This document shows positions 27,814 to 38,900 of a stretch of 64,000 nucleotides of DNA, piece after piece. A program made the position numbers and the translations under genes. The stretch is from Herminiimonas contaminans. GTDB taxonomy: Bacteria > Pseudomonadota > Gammaproteobacteria > Burkholderiales > Burkholderiaceae_D. Each line of letters starts with the position of its first letter. The first letter of the stretch is position 1. Under the pieces are notes generated by a model. The model was not told where the DNA came from, searched no databases, and was given only the letters and a program-made list of their open reading frames with translations. The DNA is taken from contig NZ_JADOEL010000002.1 of the NCBI RefSeq assembly GCF_015645465.1, positions 392,640 to 456,639 on the forward strand. Reading direction: 5' to 3'.

Positions 27814-29106
27814 ATGATGGCTTTACCTAACGCTCCTGCGGCCAGCAGCAATGCCGCTTTCACTCCCATTCCTGCCAGCGAACGCGTGTTTTCCTTCCGC
27901 GATCATGCCGCGCTCTGGTTCAGTCTCGGTGTCGGCCTGCTGGTCATGCAAATCGGCGCTTTCCTTGGCACTGCACTTGGCACACAGACCGCACTGTTCG
28001 CCATCATCGTCGGCTCTGTGCTCGGCGCTGCCTTGCTGGCGCTGGTCGCCTATATCGGTTTTGAACGCGGCCTGTCTAGCCCGGTGCTGATGTGTCAGAC
28101 GCTGGGCACTTCATTCGCCAAATTGCCGGTGGTCCTGAACGTAGTGCAATTGATAGGCTGGAGCGCATTCGAGCTGGTCGTCATGCGCGACGGCACGACG
28201 GCATTGATCAAGGACATCACCGGCCTCGATACGATCTGGCTGCCGTATGTCACTGCCTTGTTCTGGGGCTTGCTGCTGGTCGGCCTGGCGACCGGTTCGA
28301 TGATAGGACTGGTGCGCTGGTTCGTCGGTCGCTTCGGCTTGCCGCTGGTGATCCTGTCGCTGATCTGGCTGACCTACCAATTCGTCCTGAAAGCACAGGC
28401 ACAAGGCCTGGACGCAATCTGGCATCGCGCTGGTGACGGTTCGATGAGCACGCTGGCAGGCATAGACCTGGTGATGGCGATGCCGGTGTCGTGGTTGCCG
28501 CTGGTGGCTGACTTCGCGCGCTACGGCAAGGCGGGTGCCACAACATTCCGTGGCACCTGGCTCGGCTTCGCGGTGGCCAATATCTGGTGCCACGCTTTGG
28601 GCGTACTGATCGTCAGCACTTCCAATCCAGGTGCCGACCTGATGACCACCCTGCTGCTGGCACAAGGCGGCCTGATTGCACTCGGCCTGATCCTGATCGA
28701 TGAAATGGATAATGCTTACGGTGACGTGTATTCCGGCTCGGTCTCGCTGAACTTCCTGCACGGCAAATTCACGATACGTTTCTGGGGCATCACGCTCGCA
28801 CTGGTTGCAACTGCCTGCGCGCTGTTCCTGCCCATGCATGGCCTCGAACCATTCCTGCTGACCCTGAGCTCGGTGTTTGTGCCTTTGTTCGGCGTGGTGA
28901 TTTCGCAATTGGCATTGAAGGGCGAAGCCACGGATAAAGGTGTGAACGTAGTGCCGGTCGCGATCTGGCTGGTCGGCATTGCCGCATTCCATCTATGCCC
29001 TATGATGTGGCCGGTAGTCGGCTCGGCCTTGCCCGCACTGGCGATTACGCTGCTGCTGGGCAGTATTTATCGCATCGCGCGCCGCCCCGCATTGCAATCT
29101 GCATAA
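27814..29106 (+). CDS. cytX: Thiamine-precursor (hydroxymethylpyrimidine) permease
   Basis: A 430-residue inner-membrane carrier of the cytosine permease (NCS1) family with about twelve helices. The segment LWFSLGVGLLVMQIGAFLGT near residue 35 and the ADFARYGKAG loop near residue 235 fit the CodB/CytX group. The TPP riboswitch ahead of it argues for CytX, which imports hydroxymethylpyrimidine for thiamine salvage, rather than for cytosine uptake. Either of two adjacent ATG codons could start it; the first is used. A terminator shared with nodT follows. Confidence 0.85.
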   Translation: MMALPNAPAASSNAAFTPIPASERVFSFRDHAALWFSLGVGLLVMQIGAFLGTALGTQTALFAIIVGSVLGAALLALVAYIGFERGLSSPVLMCQTLGTSFAKLPVVLNVVQLIGWSAFELVVMRDGTTALIKDITGLDTIWLPYVTALFWGLLLVGLATGSMIGLVRWFVGRFGLPLVILSLIWLTYQFVLKAQAQGLDAIWHRAGDGSMSTLAGIDLVMAMPVSWLPLVADFARYGKAGATTFRGTWLGFAVANIWCHALGVLIVSTSNPGADLMTTLLLAQGGLIALGLILIDEMDNAYGDVYSGSVSLNFLHGKFTIRFWGITLALVATACALFLPMHGLEPFLLTLSSVFVPLFGVVISQLALKGEATDKGVNVVPVAIWLVGIAAFHLCPMMWPVVGSALPALAITLLLGSIYRIARRPALQSA

Positions 29107-29120
29107 ATTAAACAAAACAA

Positions 29121-29156
29121 AAAACGGCTGCCCGGTTTCCCTGGCAGCCGTTTTTA
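29121..29156. terminator. Bidirectional terminator between cytX and nodT
   Basis: AAACGGCTGCC and GGCAGCCGTTT arms enclose a ten-base loop, with A's before and T's after. It lies between two convergent genes. Confidence 0.92.
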
Positions 29157-29170
29157 TTTCGCATATCAGC

Positions 29171-30580
29171 TTACTGCGCTGGCGTCCTGCTCCAGCCACC
29201 ACCCAGTGATTTAAAGACATCGGTAGTGCCAGTCAGGCGCAACAAACGCAGCTGCGCCAACTGGTCATCAGCCGAGAACAAGGTACGCTGCGCATCCAGC
29301 AGCGTATTCAAATCATCCGCACCTTCGCGATAGCGCAATTCAGATAATTGCAATGCACGCCGCGCTTCTTTCCTGATTTCGATTTGTGCCTGCTCCTGCG
29401 CCAGGTTGCGGCTGGCGTTGCTGAGTGCATCATCGACTTCTTTCAGCGATGCATAAACGGTGCGACGGTAACTCTCGACCAACTGGCGACGCACTGATTC
29501 GCTGGTCTGCACTTGCAAACGCAAGCGATTACCGTCAAACAAGGTCTGCACAAAGCTAGCCGTCAGCCCTACGCCGTATGCAGGATTGCCCAGCGCCAGC
29601 AAGGCAGCACTGGAATTCCCTGCACTACCGGTCAATGAAATCGTCGGCAACAAAGCCGCACGTGCTGCCGCCACATTCGCATCGGCCGCATACAGTTGCG
29701 CTTCCACACTTGCCAGGTCAGGCCTGCGCGTGATCAGTGTCGAAGGCAAACCCGGGCTGACTTCCGGCACCATCAATGCGTTCAAATCCTGCGCCGCTAC
29801 CTGCAAGGCTTGCGGCTGACGCCCGAGCAGTATTGCCAGTGCACTGACTGTCTGCCGCTCCTGCACCTGCAAAGGCAGCAGGATATTGCGTTGCGCCAGC
29901 ACCGTGCCGCGCTGACGACTCATATCGAGGGCCGAGGCCGAGCCATAGCGGTAACGCGCTTCGACGATCGCATACACCTTCTCGGCAATCGCCAGATTCT
30001 CTTGCGCCACCTTCAGGCGCACGCGCAAGGCCAGTGTCTGGAAGTAGGCATTCGCCACACCCGTGGTCAGCGTCAGGCGCACGGTTTCCATATCATAGCG
30101 GCTGGCATTCAATGAGGCATTGGCACCGCTGGCGACTGCAGCTACCCGGCCCCACACATCGACTTCATAGGCGACGCTGAGTGCAACACCGGTGTTCTCC
30201 GTTTTGGTCCAGCCGGTAGGCGTTACGCCCGGCTTGTTGGAACCGACGCCGGTATTCGCACTGACTGTCAGTAAAGGAAATAAGGAAGCATCGGCCAGAC
30301 GCGCCGTGATCTCGGCCTGCGTCACGCGCTCTGCTGCAATATTCAAATCAGGATTGTTGGCCAGCGCCTGATCGATCAGGCCAGACAATTCATCCGAACC
30401 AAAGCCGCGCCACCAGTCACGTTGCAATTCGGCGGTAGCAGATGAGGACTCTGCCCAGGTGGCAGGCAACTCAACATTTGGTTTGGTCGCATCTATATGC
30501 CCGGCGCAGGCGCTCAGGGCCAGCACGGCAGCGACGGCCAGTGCCAGGCGGGTATGACGGAAAGTAATACGTGTGTTCAT
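29171..30580 (-). CDS. NodT-family outer-membrane efflux lipoprotein
   Basis: A 469-residue outer-membrane factor. The signal peptide ends in the lipobox ALSACAG, so the mature N-terminal cysteine is lipidated. Two repeated coiled-coil efflux (OEP) domains follow, with DWWRGFGSDELSGLIDQAL near residue 60 and the RRPDLASVEAQLYAADANVAAARA block near residue 295, both typical of TolC-like partners. It is the third gene of macA-macB-nodT and should form the exit duct. The ATG at 30580 is used; another ATG three codons upstream, just after the macB stop, is equally possible. Confidence 0.9.
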   Translation of the reverse strand: MNTRITFRHTRLALAVAAVLALSACAGHIDATKPNVELPATWAESSSATAELQRDWWRGFGSDELSGLIDQALANNPDLNIAAERVTQAEITARLADASLFPLLTVSANTGVGSNKPGVTPTGWTKTENTGVALSVAYEVDVWGRVAAVASGANASLNASRYDMETVRLTLTTGVANAYFQTLALRVRLKVAQENLAIAEKVYAIVEARYRYGSASALDMSRQRGTVLAQRNILLPLQVQERQTVSALAILLGRQPQALQVAAQDLNALMVPEVSPGLPSTLITRRPDLASVEAQLYAADANVAAARAALLPTISLTGSAGNSSAALLALGNPAYGVGLTASFVQTLFDGNRLRLQVQTSESVRRQLVESYRRTVYASLKEVDDALSNASRNLAQEQAQIEIRKEARRALQLSELRYREGADDLNTLLDAQRTLFSADDQLAQLRLLRLTGTTDVFKSLGGGWSRTPAQ

Positions 30581-30590
30581 GGATTTCATT

Positions 30591-32576
30591 TCATTCTGCC
30601 GACAAGGCGACCACAGGGTCGAGTTGCGCTGCTTTCTTCGCAGGCAGGTAACCAAACACCAGACCCGTCATGAACGCACAGCCAAAGGCCAGCACCACCG
30701 GGGTCAGCGAGTATTTGATAGGCGTACCGAAGGCATCGATCACGGCGGCTGTCGCCAGCCCACCGACTACACCGATCGCGCCACCTATCGCCGACACCAC
30801 CACGGCTTCAATCAGGAACTGCTGCATGATGTTGGCTTCACGTGCACCAGTTGCCATGCGGATCCCAATTTCCCGCGTACGTTCGGTGACGGATACCAGC
30901 ATGATGTTCATCACGCCTATACCACCAACCAGCAGCGAAATCGCCGCAATCGAACCAAGCAGGATGGTCAGCGTATTCTGCGTCTGCTCCATCGCTTCCA
31001 TAATGGAGGCCATATTGCGGATCTGGTAATCGACCGTGCCATGCCGCTCCAGCAATAGCTTGTCGACTTCTTCCTGCGTATCGTCTATGTGCTCGACATT
31101 CTCTACCGCTACCGTGACGTTACGCAGATAACGCTGGCCCGACAAACGCAAGCTGCTGGTGGAGTAAGGCACGAACACCACATCATCCTGATCCGAACCC
31201 ATAGGCGACGCCCCGCGTTCCGACATCACACCGACGACCTGGAACAGCAGGTTATTCACCAGGACAAATTCACCGATAGGATTTTCATCCGCAAACAAGG
31301 CAGTTGCTACCGTTTTGCCGAGCACCGCAACGGCGGCGTAATTCGATTCGTCTTCTTCACTGAAGAAAGTACCCTGCGCGACTGGCCATTGTCGCGCCAG
31401 CGGGAATTTGGCCGAGGTACCCGTCACGCTGGTCGAAGTATCCGAAGTACCAAAGCGCAAGGTCACGCTGCTGCTTTGCTCCGGCACCGCGGCCAGCACG
31501 TTCGGCAACTCATCGATCGCGCGTACGTCTTCGACTACCAGCGTCGCCGTGCTATTGAAGCCACGCTGGTTAGGCACGCCAGGTCGCACCAGCAGCAAGT
31601 TGGAACCCATCGCACTGATACGCTCGACCACTTCTGCCTTGGCACCGTCACCGATCGCCAGCATCGCGATCACCGACGCCACACCAATCACAATACCCAG
31701 CAGCGTCAGTACAGAACGGAAGAAGTTCGCACGCAAGGAACGCAAGGCCATCTTGGCGGCTTCCAGCATATCGCCCAGACGTGAACCGACACCTGTCACC
31801 AACGGACGTACGAACTCGGCCTGGGTCGGCATTTTTTGCGCAGGTCCCGGATCGGACAGGATGTGGCCATCCTTGATCTCGATCAGGCGTTGCGCGTGAT
31901 CCGCAACTTCCTTTGCATGTGTAATCAAGAGAACTGTATGACCACGTGCCGACAAGTCAGCCAGCAGCTTCATCACGTCCTGCCCACTTTTACTATCCAG
32001 CGCACCAGTCGGCTCATCGGCCAGGATGATGCGGCCGCCATTCATCAGCGCACGCGAGATGGATACCCGTTGCTGCTGACCACCGGACAATTGATTAGGT
32101 CTGTGATGCGAACGTTCTTCCAGCCCTAGTTCCGTCAGCAAGGCCAGTGCCCGTGCATGTCGCTCGGCGGGCGGCAAGCCGGAGTACATGGCAGGTACTT
32201 CGACGTTCTCTGCTGCGCTGGCTGAAGCAATCAGGTTATAGCTCTGGAACACAAAGCCAAAATCGTCACGACGCAACATCGCCAGCTCATCACGCTCAAA
32301 GCCGGAAACGTCGCGTCCCATGAAGTGATAACTACCGGTGGTCGGCCTATCCAGGCACCCGAGGATGTTCATCAAGGTCGACTTGCCGGAACCCGACGCG
32401 CCCATGATGGCGACGAATTCGCCTTCATAAATCTTCAGGTCTATGCCGTGCAATACCTCGACTTCGAGCCCGCCATTGCGGTACGTCTTGGTGACACCGC
32501 GCAGTTCTATCAGCGGTGTTTCATCATGCGGACGCGTGATGTTACTCACGACGTCCATGTCCATCTGCTCGTCCAT
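30591..32576 (-). CDS. macB: Macrolide-type ABC exporter MacB
   Basis: A 661-residue fusion of an ATPase and a permease. The N-terminal ABC domain (about 20-250) has Walker [10 protein letters not shown], signature LSGGQQQR and Walker [14 protein letters not shown] first membrane helix follows near residue 290, then a large periplasmic domain and three C-terminal helices with FtsX-type sequence ([16 protein letters not shown]). MacB drives export of macrolides, lipopeptides or heme-like compounds from the periplasm with MacA and an outer-membrane duct. The start overlaps the macA stop by one base (TAATG). The substrate here is unknown. Confidence 0.94.
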   Translation of the reverse strand: MDEQMDMDVVSNITRPHDETPLIELRGVTKTYRNGGLEVEVLHGIDLKIYEGEFVAIMGASGSGKSTLMNILGCLDRPTTGSYHFMGRDVSGFERDELAMLRRDDFGFVFQSYNLIASASAAENVEVPAMYSGLPPAERHARALALLTELGLEERSHHRPNQLSGGQQQRVSISRALMNGGRIILADEPTGALDSKSGQDVMKLLADLSARGHTVLLITHAKEVADHAQRLIEIKDGHILSDPGPAQKMPTQAEFVRPLVTGVGSRLGDMLEAAKMALRSLRANFFRSVLTLLGIVIGVASVIAMLAIGDGAKAEVVERISAMGSNLLLVRPGVPNQRGFNSTATLVVEDVRAIDELPNVLAAVPEQSSSVTLRFGTSDTSTSVTGTSAKFPLARQWPVAQGTFFSEEDESNYAAVAVLGKTVATALFADENPIGEFVLVNNLLFQVVGVMSERGASPMGSDQDDVVFVPYSTSSLRLSGQRYLRNVTVAVENVEHIDDTQEEVDKLLLERHGTVDYQIRNMASIMEAMEQTQNTLTILLGSIAAISLLVGGIGVMNIMLVSVTERTREIGIRMATGAREANIMQQFLIEAVVVSAIGGAIGVVGGLATAAVIDAFGTPIKYSLTPVVLAFGCAFMTGLVFGYLPAKKAAQLDPVVALSAE

Positions 32577-34267
32577 TAACGACCCCGGCCCGATGGTCCG
32601 CCCATGCCTGGCGGCATGCCGCCTTGCTGGTTAGCAGGCGATACCGGACGTTTGGTCGATGGCGGCAGTTTGGGCCCGAGGATAACGGTATCGCCCTCTT
32701 CCAGGCCACTCAGTACTTGCATCTGTACACGATTGGTCACGCCCAGCTCGACTTTACGCTGTTCGATATTGCCGTCCTTGCCTATCACTTTGACGGTGCC
32801 AGTGCGGACTGCACGGGTAACAGCTTGTTCAGCGAAGCCACTGCTGGTTGATTCCACTGGTGGATTGTCCCTGGCATTATCCGTCGCTGATTTTTCACCC
32901 CTGGCAGATTTAGCTTCTTCCTTTTTAGCGGCAACAGCGGCTACTGCTGTATCTGTCGCAGGTGTCTCTGCCGCCTTCTCAGCTTCACGCAAGGCACGGC
33001 GGCGCTCACGCATGGCGTCACGTTCTTCTGGCGACATTTTTTCCAGAGCAGCACGACGTTCTTCCGAAGTCATGTTGGCAAACGGATGGCTACCAGCTTT
33101 CGCTTTGTCGGTATTTGCCGTCGCAGCTGGCGCCGCAGGTTTGCCAGCTTCCGGCTTCTCAGCTTTCTTGTCTGCAGTTTTCTTATCGCCAACAGCACTA
33201 TCTTTTTGCTCGGCCGCCTTGCGCTCACTACCATCACCACGATCACGACGACCACCGGTACCACGACTGGTAGTGACTGCCGCAGTCGGCACCAGCAAGG
33301 CATCTTTCGCGGTTGCCGCGATAAAGAAAACTTGTGTCGTCATACTTGGCAACAAGGCCTGGTTTTTATTCGGTACGTCAAACAAGGCGTTATACAAGAC
33401 CACGTTGTTGGTCACAGTAGGCGTAGGCTCGACCTTGCGCAGCGCACCATACCAGCGACGTCCCTGGCTACCCAATGTGGTGAAGTAGACTTCCATACCC
33501 TTGCGCAGCTTGCCAACTTCCGCTTCCGACACCTGGGTCTGTACTGTCATCGTCGACAGATCAGCGATGCGCAAGATGGTCGGTGCGGTCTGGTTTGCAT
33601 TCAAGGTCTGGCCCTGGCGTGCAGTCAGTGAAACCACTGTGCCATCCATGGGCGCATAAATTTTTGCGTAGTTGAGATTGGCTTCGTCGGCACGCAAGGT
33701 GGATTGTGTCTGTTCGATCTGCGCCTGCAAGGCATCGATTTGCGCCTTGGCCGAACGCAATGCAGCTTCTGCTGTTTGCATGGAATCAGCAGTGGTGGCA
33801 TCGGCTGCCATCAGGTTTTTCTGCCGGTTATATTGCAGCGTTGCCAGTGCCAGTTGCGATTCGCGATCTTTCATCGTCGCCAATTGATTACGCAACCCCG
33901 CACGGCGCGCATCCACTTGTGCCAGGAAAACGGTAGGGTCGATCTCGGCCAGCAAGTCGCCCTCTTTCACGACCGAACCAACTTCTATGTACAGCTTCTT
34001 CAATTGTCCGGAGACCTGTGCACCGACATCCACATACTCCAGCGGCTGCACGGTACCGGTTGCCGTGACCAGATCCTGGATATCGCCGCGCTGCACTTCG
34101 GCGACCTGATACATTTCACGCGGATCCTTTTTGCCATAGAACTTCTTCCAACCCCAATAGCTGGTAGCCGCGACTAGCACGATCAATAAGGCGATCAATG
34201 CACGACGACTGAAAAGACGCTGGCGCAGGCCGGTGAGAAAGGAAGTGGGCTTCATGGACAAAGGCAT
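32576..34267 (-). CDS. macA: MacA-type periplasmic adaptor with a charged insertion
   Basis: A 563-residue adaptor; E. coli MacA has 371. After an N-terminal membrane helix (about 22-42) the barrel-sandwich segment ([32 protein letters not shown]) and a coiled hairpin follow. After the beta-barrel (about residue 335) lies a roughly 145-residue low-complexity region rich in Lys, Glu, Ala and Arg ([19 protein letters not shown] to about [11 protein letters not shown]), holding a repeated [20 protein letters not shown] motif. The membrane-proximal domain then resumes ([23 protein letters not shown]). The C-terminus is Gly/Pro-rich. Two in-frame ATGs (34267, 34255) could start it and neither has a clear ribosome site. 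First gene of macA-macB-nodT. Confidence 0.88.
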   Translation of the reverse strand: MPLSMKPTSFLTGLRQRLFSRRALIALLIVLVAATSYWGWKKFYGKKDPREMYQVAEVQRGDIQDLVTATGTVQPLEYVDVGAQVSGQLKKLYIEVGSVVKEGDLLAEIDPTVFLAQVDARRAGLRNQLATMKDRESQLALATLQYNRQKNLMAADATTADSMQTAEAALRSAKAQIDALQAQIEQTQSTLRADEANLNYAKIYAPMDGTVVSLTARQGQTLNANQTAPTILRIADLSTMTVQTQVSEAEVGKLRKGMEVYFTTLGSQGRRWYGALRKVEPTPTVTNNVVLYNALFDVPNKNQALLPSMTTQVFFIAATAKDALLVPTAAVTTSRGTGGRRDRGDGSERKAAEQKDSAVGDKKTADKKAEKPEAGKPAAPAATANTDKAKAGSHPFANMTSEERRAALEKMSPEERDAMRERRRALREAEKAAETPATDTAVAAVAAKKEEAKSARGEKSATDNARDNPPVESTSSGFAEQAVTRAVRTGTVKVIGKDGNIEQRKVELGVTNRVQMQVLSGLEEGDTVILGPKLPPSTKRPVSPANQQGGMPPGMGGPSGRGR

Positions 34268-34581
34268 ACGAAAAATGAACGATTAAATTGGTTGATACAG
34301 CACGAAAGTAAATCTGCCGCAGACTGCAAGTTCACGGATCAGGCGCTGAATGAATGCGCTATCCTGAAGCATGGGCATGACAAGGAAATTACGGATAGTG
34401 CACAAGTCCTGCCCGGACTGGCTGGCTATTCCAAAACGTAATGGCGTGGCTGGCGTGTGACGTGCATCCGGGGCAATAACAGCACCGGCTTAACGGCACC
34501 TAAAGATAACGAGTCTGCCACGCATAATCAAGACTATCCCCGTATCCATAAGGTAAAGATTTGTGAAGTGCGACAGACAAT
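34268..34581. other. Intergenic region upstream of macA
   Basis: No gene or strong motif was seen between the macA start and the fpr terminator. The macA promoter should lie here. No direct operator could be singled out. Confidence 0.5.
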
Positions 34582-34624
34582 AAAAAAGGCGCTGAATGTT
34601 CGTTCAACATTCAGCGCCTTTTTC
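34582..34624 (-). terminator. Rho-independent terminator after fpr
   Basis: GGCGCTGAATGTT and AACATTCAGCGCC form a 13-bp stem with a short loop, flanked by A's and T's. It lies 40 bases past the fpr stop. Confidence 0.93.
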
Positions 34625-34664
34625 TGGATTGCGGCAGACAACTGCTGCCGCTCCCGGGAGGATA

Positions 34665-35444
34665 TTAGCCGCGATCGACGAAAGCGCGTTCGATCACGTA
34701 GTCACCTGGCTGACCTATACCTGGCGATACTTCAAAGCCGAGTTTGTCGAGTTCGCCAGCGGTGTCTTTCAACATCTCAGGGCTACCGCAAATCATCGCG
34801 CGGTCGGTCAATGGGCTCATAGGATCGATGCCCAGGTCTTCGCACATTTTGCCGGTCGAGATTGCGGTTGTGATACGACCTTCATTGACAAAAGGTTCGC
34901 GTGTCACGGTTGGGTAGTACAGCAACTTGGCGGCAATCTCTTCACCCAGGCCTTCAATTTGCAGCAATTCATTGGCGACGTAATCACGGTAAGCCAGCTC
35001 GCTCACCAGACGCACACCGTGTACCAGGACGACCTGGTCGAAGCGCTCGTAGGTATCCGGATCACGGATGATGCTCATGAATGGAGCGAGGCCAGTACCG
35101 CTACCGAACAGGAACAAACGTTTGGCTGGCAGCAGATCGGAAATAACCAGCGTACCGGTAGGCTTGCGGCCGACCAGTACTTCATCACCAACTTTCAGGT
35201 TTTGCAGATGTTTGGTCAACGCACCGTCCTGTACCTTGATCGACAGGAATTCCAGATGCTCTTCCCACGACGGGCTGGCAATACTATAAGCACGCAACAC
35301 ATTCTTGCCATCGATCGGCAAACCGATCATGACGAAATGGCCGCTTTCAAAGCGGAAGCTTGGTTCACGGGTGGTGGTGAAAGAAAACAGCGTGTCGTTC
35401 CAGTGGTGGACAGAGAGAACACGAACAGTGTCAAAAGCAGCCAT
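34665..35444 (-). CDS. fpr: Ferredoxin--NADP+ reductase
   Basis: A 259-residue FAD enzyme of the bacterial (Azotobacter/E. coli Fpr-like) class. It moves electrons between NADPH and ferredoxin or flavodoxin. The FAD-binding RAYSIASP motif lies near residue 51, the NADP-binding LFGSGTGLAPFMSIIRDP near residue 111, and the C-terminal YVIERAFVDRG ends in the short tail typical of the group. Upstream is a 220-base leader that begins at a Fur-box promoter (35660-35703), so iron-linked control is likely. It is followed by its own terminator. Confidence 0.93.
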   Translation of the reverse strand: MAAFDTVRVLSVHHWNDTLFSFTTTREPSFRFESGHFVMIGLPIDGKNVLRAYSIASPSWEEHLEFLSIKVQDGALTKHLQNLKVGDEVLVGRKPTGTLVISDLLPAKRLFLFGSGTGLAPFMSIIRDPDTYERFDQVVLVHGVRLVSELAYRDYVANELLQIEGLGEEIAAKLLYYPTVTREPFVNEGRITTAISTGKMCEDLGIDPMSPLTDRAMICGSPEMLKDTAGELDKLGFEVSPGIGQPGDYVIERAFVDRG

Positions 35445-35659
35445 AAAATCAATACATCCTAAATATCAAATTGTTTTTGTACAAACAAGCGAGGCAGACG
35501 GGCAAACAAATTGCGAGCGTGCCGACAGATGCTCCCGAGTTTCCCGGGAAAAAGGAGCCGGTATTTTACCAGTCGGGACTGAACTACCGCAGACATCAGC
35601 AGGCCAGCAGTAAGTATTGCCAAAACGCTGCATGATGGAGATGGGTCAGAACACACTAC
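35445..35659 (-). other. Leader between the Fur-box promoter and fpr
   Basis: About 220 bases separate the predicted start near 35667 from the fpr ATG. The minus strand holds a 55-codon frame beginning MQRFGNTYCWPADVCG near 35622 with five cysteines but no ribosome site. No classic terminator is present. The leader may be plain UTR, or may hold regulatory structure. Confidence 0.35.
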
Positions 35660-35660
35660 T

Positions 35661-35703
35661 TGAGAATCGTTCTCATTATAACGGATGCCTTATAACTCGG
35701 CAA
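35661..35703 (-). promoter_or_regulatory. Fur box in a sigma-70 promoter, aimed at fpr
   Basis: On the minus strand TTGCCG (35698-35703), a 17-base spacer and TATAAT (35675-35680) form a strong promoter. The perfect inverted repeat TGAGAA-N3-TTCTCA (35661-35675), typical of Fur boxes, covers the end of the -10 and the start point. Fur with iron would block it. Confidence 0.72.
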
Positions 35704-35941
35704 CATTGCTCGTCAGGATACAGGGTCTGCACCGTTCTGATAATGATGGAATTGTCATTTGCTTATAACCAGAACGCTTAAAGCACAGCTGCCCATATGA
35801 ATTTACGGGTGTATACCCAAGCTTTTGCCCCAAACAAGGGACTAGTTAAAAATTTGTTGTTGTTCACCAAACCGTAACAAAACTGTAATCAAGCTGTCAT
35901 TTGGCCTACGCATAATCCGGCAATTTATTCGGAGACTAAAC
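35704..35941. other. Region upstream of the autotransporter
   Basis: No gene seen. The stretch is AT-rich (for example GTTAAAAATTTGTTGTTG near 35845), as expected for a promoter region. A GGAG site precedes the autotransporter ATG at 35942. Confidence 0.4.
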
Positions 35942-38900
35942 ATGCGTTTCAGTGACAAACAGCTACGGCCACTCCCGCTGGTAATAGCACTACAAGCCGT
36001 TTTTGCCCTGCCTGCCTATGCCCAATTCACTGTCACTACTGGAACAAATGACACCGTCGCCAAAACGCTGACTGCTGCGACTGCCACAGTACAGCAAGGT
36101 GCCAGCCTGATCGTTTCCACGCCAAACAGCAACGCCGCGATTACCGTCAACGCCGGCACCTCCGTCATCAACAACTACGGCACCATCAGCCAGGCCACTG
36201 GTGGCCGTGGCATAGATGCCAATGCCGCTGCAACCAACATCACCATCAACAACTACCTCGGCGGCGTCATCAATGCCGTGGGCGACGTAGCTATACGTGT
36301 AGGCAAAGCCACCGACAGCTTCGTCATCAATAACCAGGGTACCATTTCGCAAACAGGTGTGAATGCTGGCGGCAAGCGCGCGATCAAGGTCGACGTCGAC
36401 TTCACGACCACCGGCAATCAAATCATCAACGGCTCGGCCAGCAACAAACTGGCCGTTATCAGCTCCACCGGCGACGACGCGCTGCGCCTCGGCTCGAATA
36501 CCCTGCTGACCAACTACGGCCAGATTTTCTCGACCGGCATCGTCAACACCAAGTGCCCTGACTACCTGGGCACCACCAGCTGCCCAAGCAGCGCTTTCTC
36601 GGCAGCCGACGGCGTCGCGATAGAAAACGGCATGAAGAATGTCGCCATCCTGAACTATGGCACCATCACCGGCCCGCGCCACGGTGTGGATGGCGGTGAT
36701 CCGATCGCCGCAGCAGCAGATGCGAACCTGATCGGCGTTGATCGCCTGATCGTTACATCTGTCACCCCTAACGGCGTGGTATTCGACAAAGTCGTGAATG
36801 GCGTCACCACATCCGGCATCAGCATACTCAACCCGGTCGTCATCAATATGGCTGGTGGCAACATCACCGGCAACAACGGTTCCGGTGTGGGCCTGGACGG
36901 CCATGGCGTGGTTATCAACTACGGCACCATCACAGGTAAATACGCAGGTGCCGGCAATGTCTATGACCACGGCGGCCTTGGCCTGACTACCAGTAACGGT
37001 GACGGCGACGGTGTCGATATCGACGGCGTGGCTTATGTAGAAAACTATGGCCGCATCCAGGGCCTGGGTGCAGGCGGTTTTGATTCCGGCGGTGCTCCGA
37101 ACGGCGCTGACGGCATTGCAGCTGGCGGCGGCACCATCATCAACCATGCGGGTGCGACCATCTACGGCCAGTCCAAAGGCATATTGATAGATGACGGTTC
37201 TGACGGCACTGCGATCGCTGCAGGTCGCGGCACTGCAACAGCAACCGGCGCGGCGATACGCATCGTCAACGAAGGCAACATCATCGGTGACAAAAAAGTC
37301 GCGATCGGCCTGGTCGGCACGTTTAACGACACCGTCATCAACGGCGCAACAGGCGTCATCACAGGCGGCGCAGACGCAACCCGTCTCGGCGAGAACAATA
37401 GCACCGTAGCAGGCGCAGCAGTACAAATGGGCGCAGGCGACGACGTGCTGGTCAACTACGGTCGCATCGAAGGTAAAAACGGCCTGGCGATCGATATGGG
37501 TAGTGGTGACGATACCTTACGTCTGCTGGGTGGCGTCGTGGTCGGCAGCATAGACGGCGGTACCGGCGTCAACGCACTGGAAACCAATGGCACGCAAAAC
37601 TTCAATGCAGGTCAGTTGAGCAACTTCCAGAACATCACCGTCCTCGGTGGCAATACCACCTTTAACTACGCACTGAACAACGTCAACAACCTGCAGGTCG
37701 ATGCAGGCGGCAACCTGCGCATCAACGGTGATGTCAATGCCAGCGGCAACCTCACTGTCAACGGTACCTTGCAAGCACCAAGCGGCGATACTTTCCGCAA
37801 CGTGACTGTCGCCGGTAACTACGAGCAAGGTGCCAGCGGCGTTCTGGAAGCACGCATCGGTGCAAACAATGCCAGCGATACCATCACCGTCACCGGCAAT
37901 GCCAACCTCGCCAGCGGCGCAACCATACGCCCATTGATCACAGGCTCGGTAGCTGACGGCTCCAACTACACGCTGATCTCGGCAGGTACGCTGAACGCCA
38001 GCGCTGCCAACCTGCAAATCAATAACGGCAGCGGCGCGTTCTACACCTACACCCTGCAAGGCAGCGGCAATGACCTGCAACTGGTCGCGCATCGTCAAAA
38101 CGGTCTGGCCAATGTCGTCCCGCAAAACCTCGGCAACTTGGCTAATTCGCTGAACCAACTGGCTTCGAGCGGTTTCTCGAATTCGGAACAAGGCCTCAAG
38201 CTCTTGAACAGCCTGCAATCCCTGCCGAATGCCAAAGCCCTGTCCGACGCCACTTCACAACTGGCACCAGAAACCAATGCAGCAGCACAATCGGCAGCGA
38301 CAGCAGCACAAGGCAGCGTGTTCTCTGCTTTTGACAATCGCATGGATGCAGCACGTGGCGGTGAACAAGTCGCGCTGAACAAAACCGGTCTGGCTGGTGG
38401 TGATGCCGCTGGCAATCGTTTCTGGGTACAAGGCCTGGCCTCGATCGCCAAACAAAAAGCACGCAAGGGGGCCAATGGTTTTGACCTCGATGCACAAGGT
38501 CTGGCAGTCGGTTATGAAACCGATCTGAACAAGACCGATATGGTCGGTATTTCGGGTGGTTACACACAGGCTGGCAGCGATGGTCGCGATAGCGGCGCAG
38601 GCGACGACAATGACGTCAAATCGCTGCATGTCGGTGGCTACTTCAGCCGTACCGAAAGCAGCTACACACTGGATGCGAGCCTGGCGATATCTGCCAACCG
38701 CTACACCACGCAACGTCTGGTCAGCATTCCTGGCTTCAATGAAAGCCTGCGTGGCAAATTCTCCGGCAACCAGATCGGCGCGCGCTTTGAATACGGCCTG
38801 CCATTCGTACTGGATGCCACATGGAGTGGTCGCTGGTTGCTGGGTGCACGTGTCAGCCGCCTCGACAATGGCAGCTACACCGAAACCGGCGGCACCTCGG

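Noticed and set aside
35990..37426. A 478-codon open frame on the strand opposite the autotransporter.
   Set aside because: It is an artefact of the repetitive, GC-rich passenger coding sequence. The plus-strand protein has a signal peptide and barrel, while the reverse frame has low-complexity Asp/Ala/Val sequence and no ribosome site.
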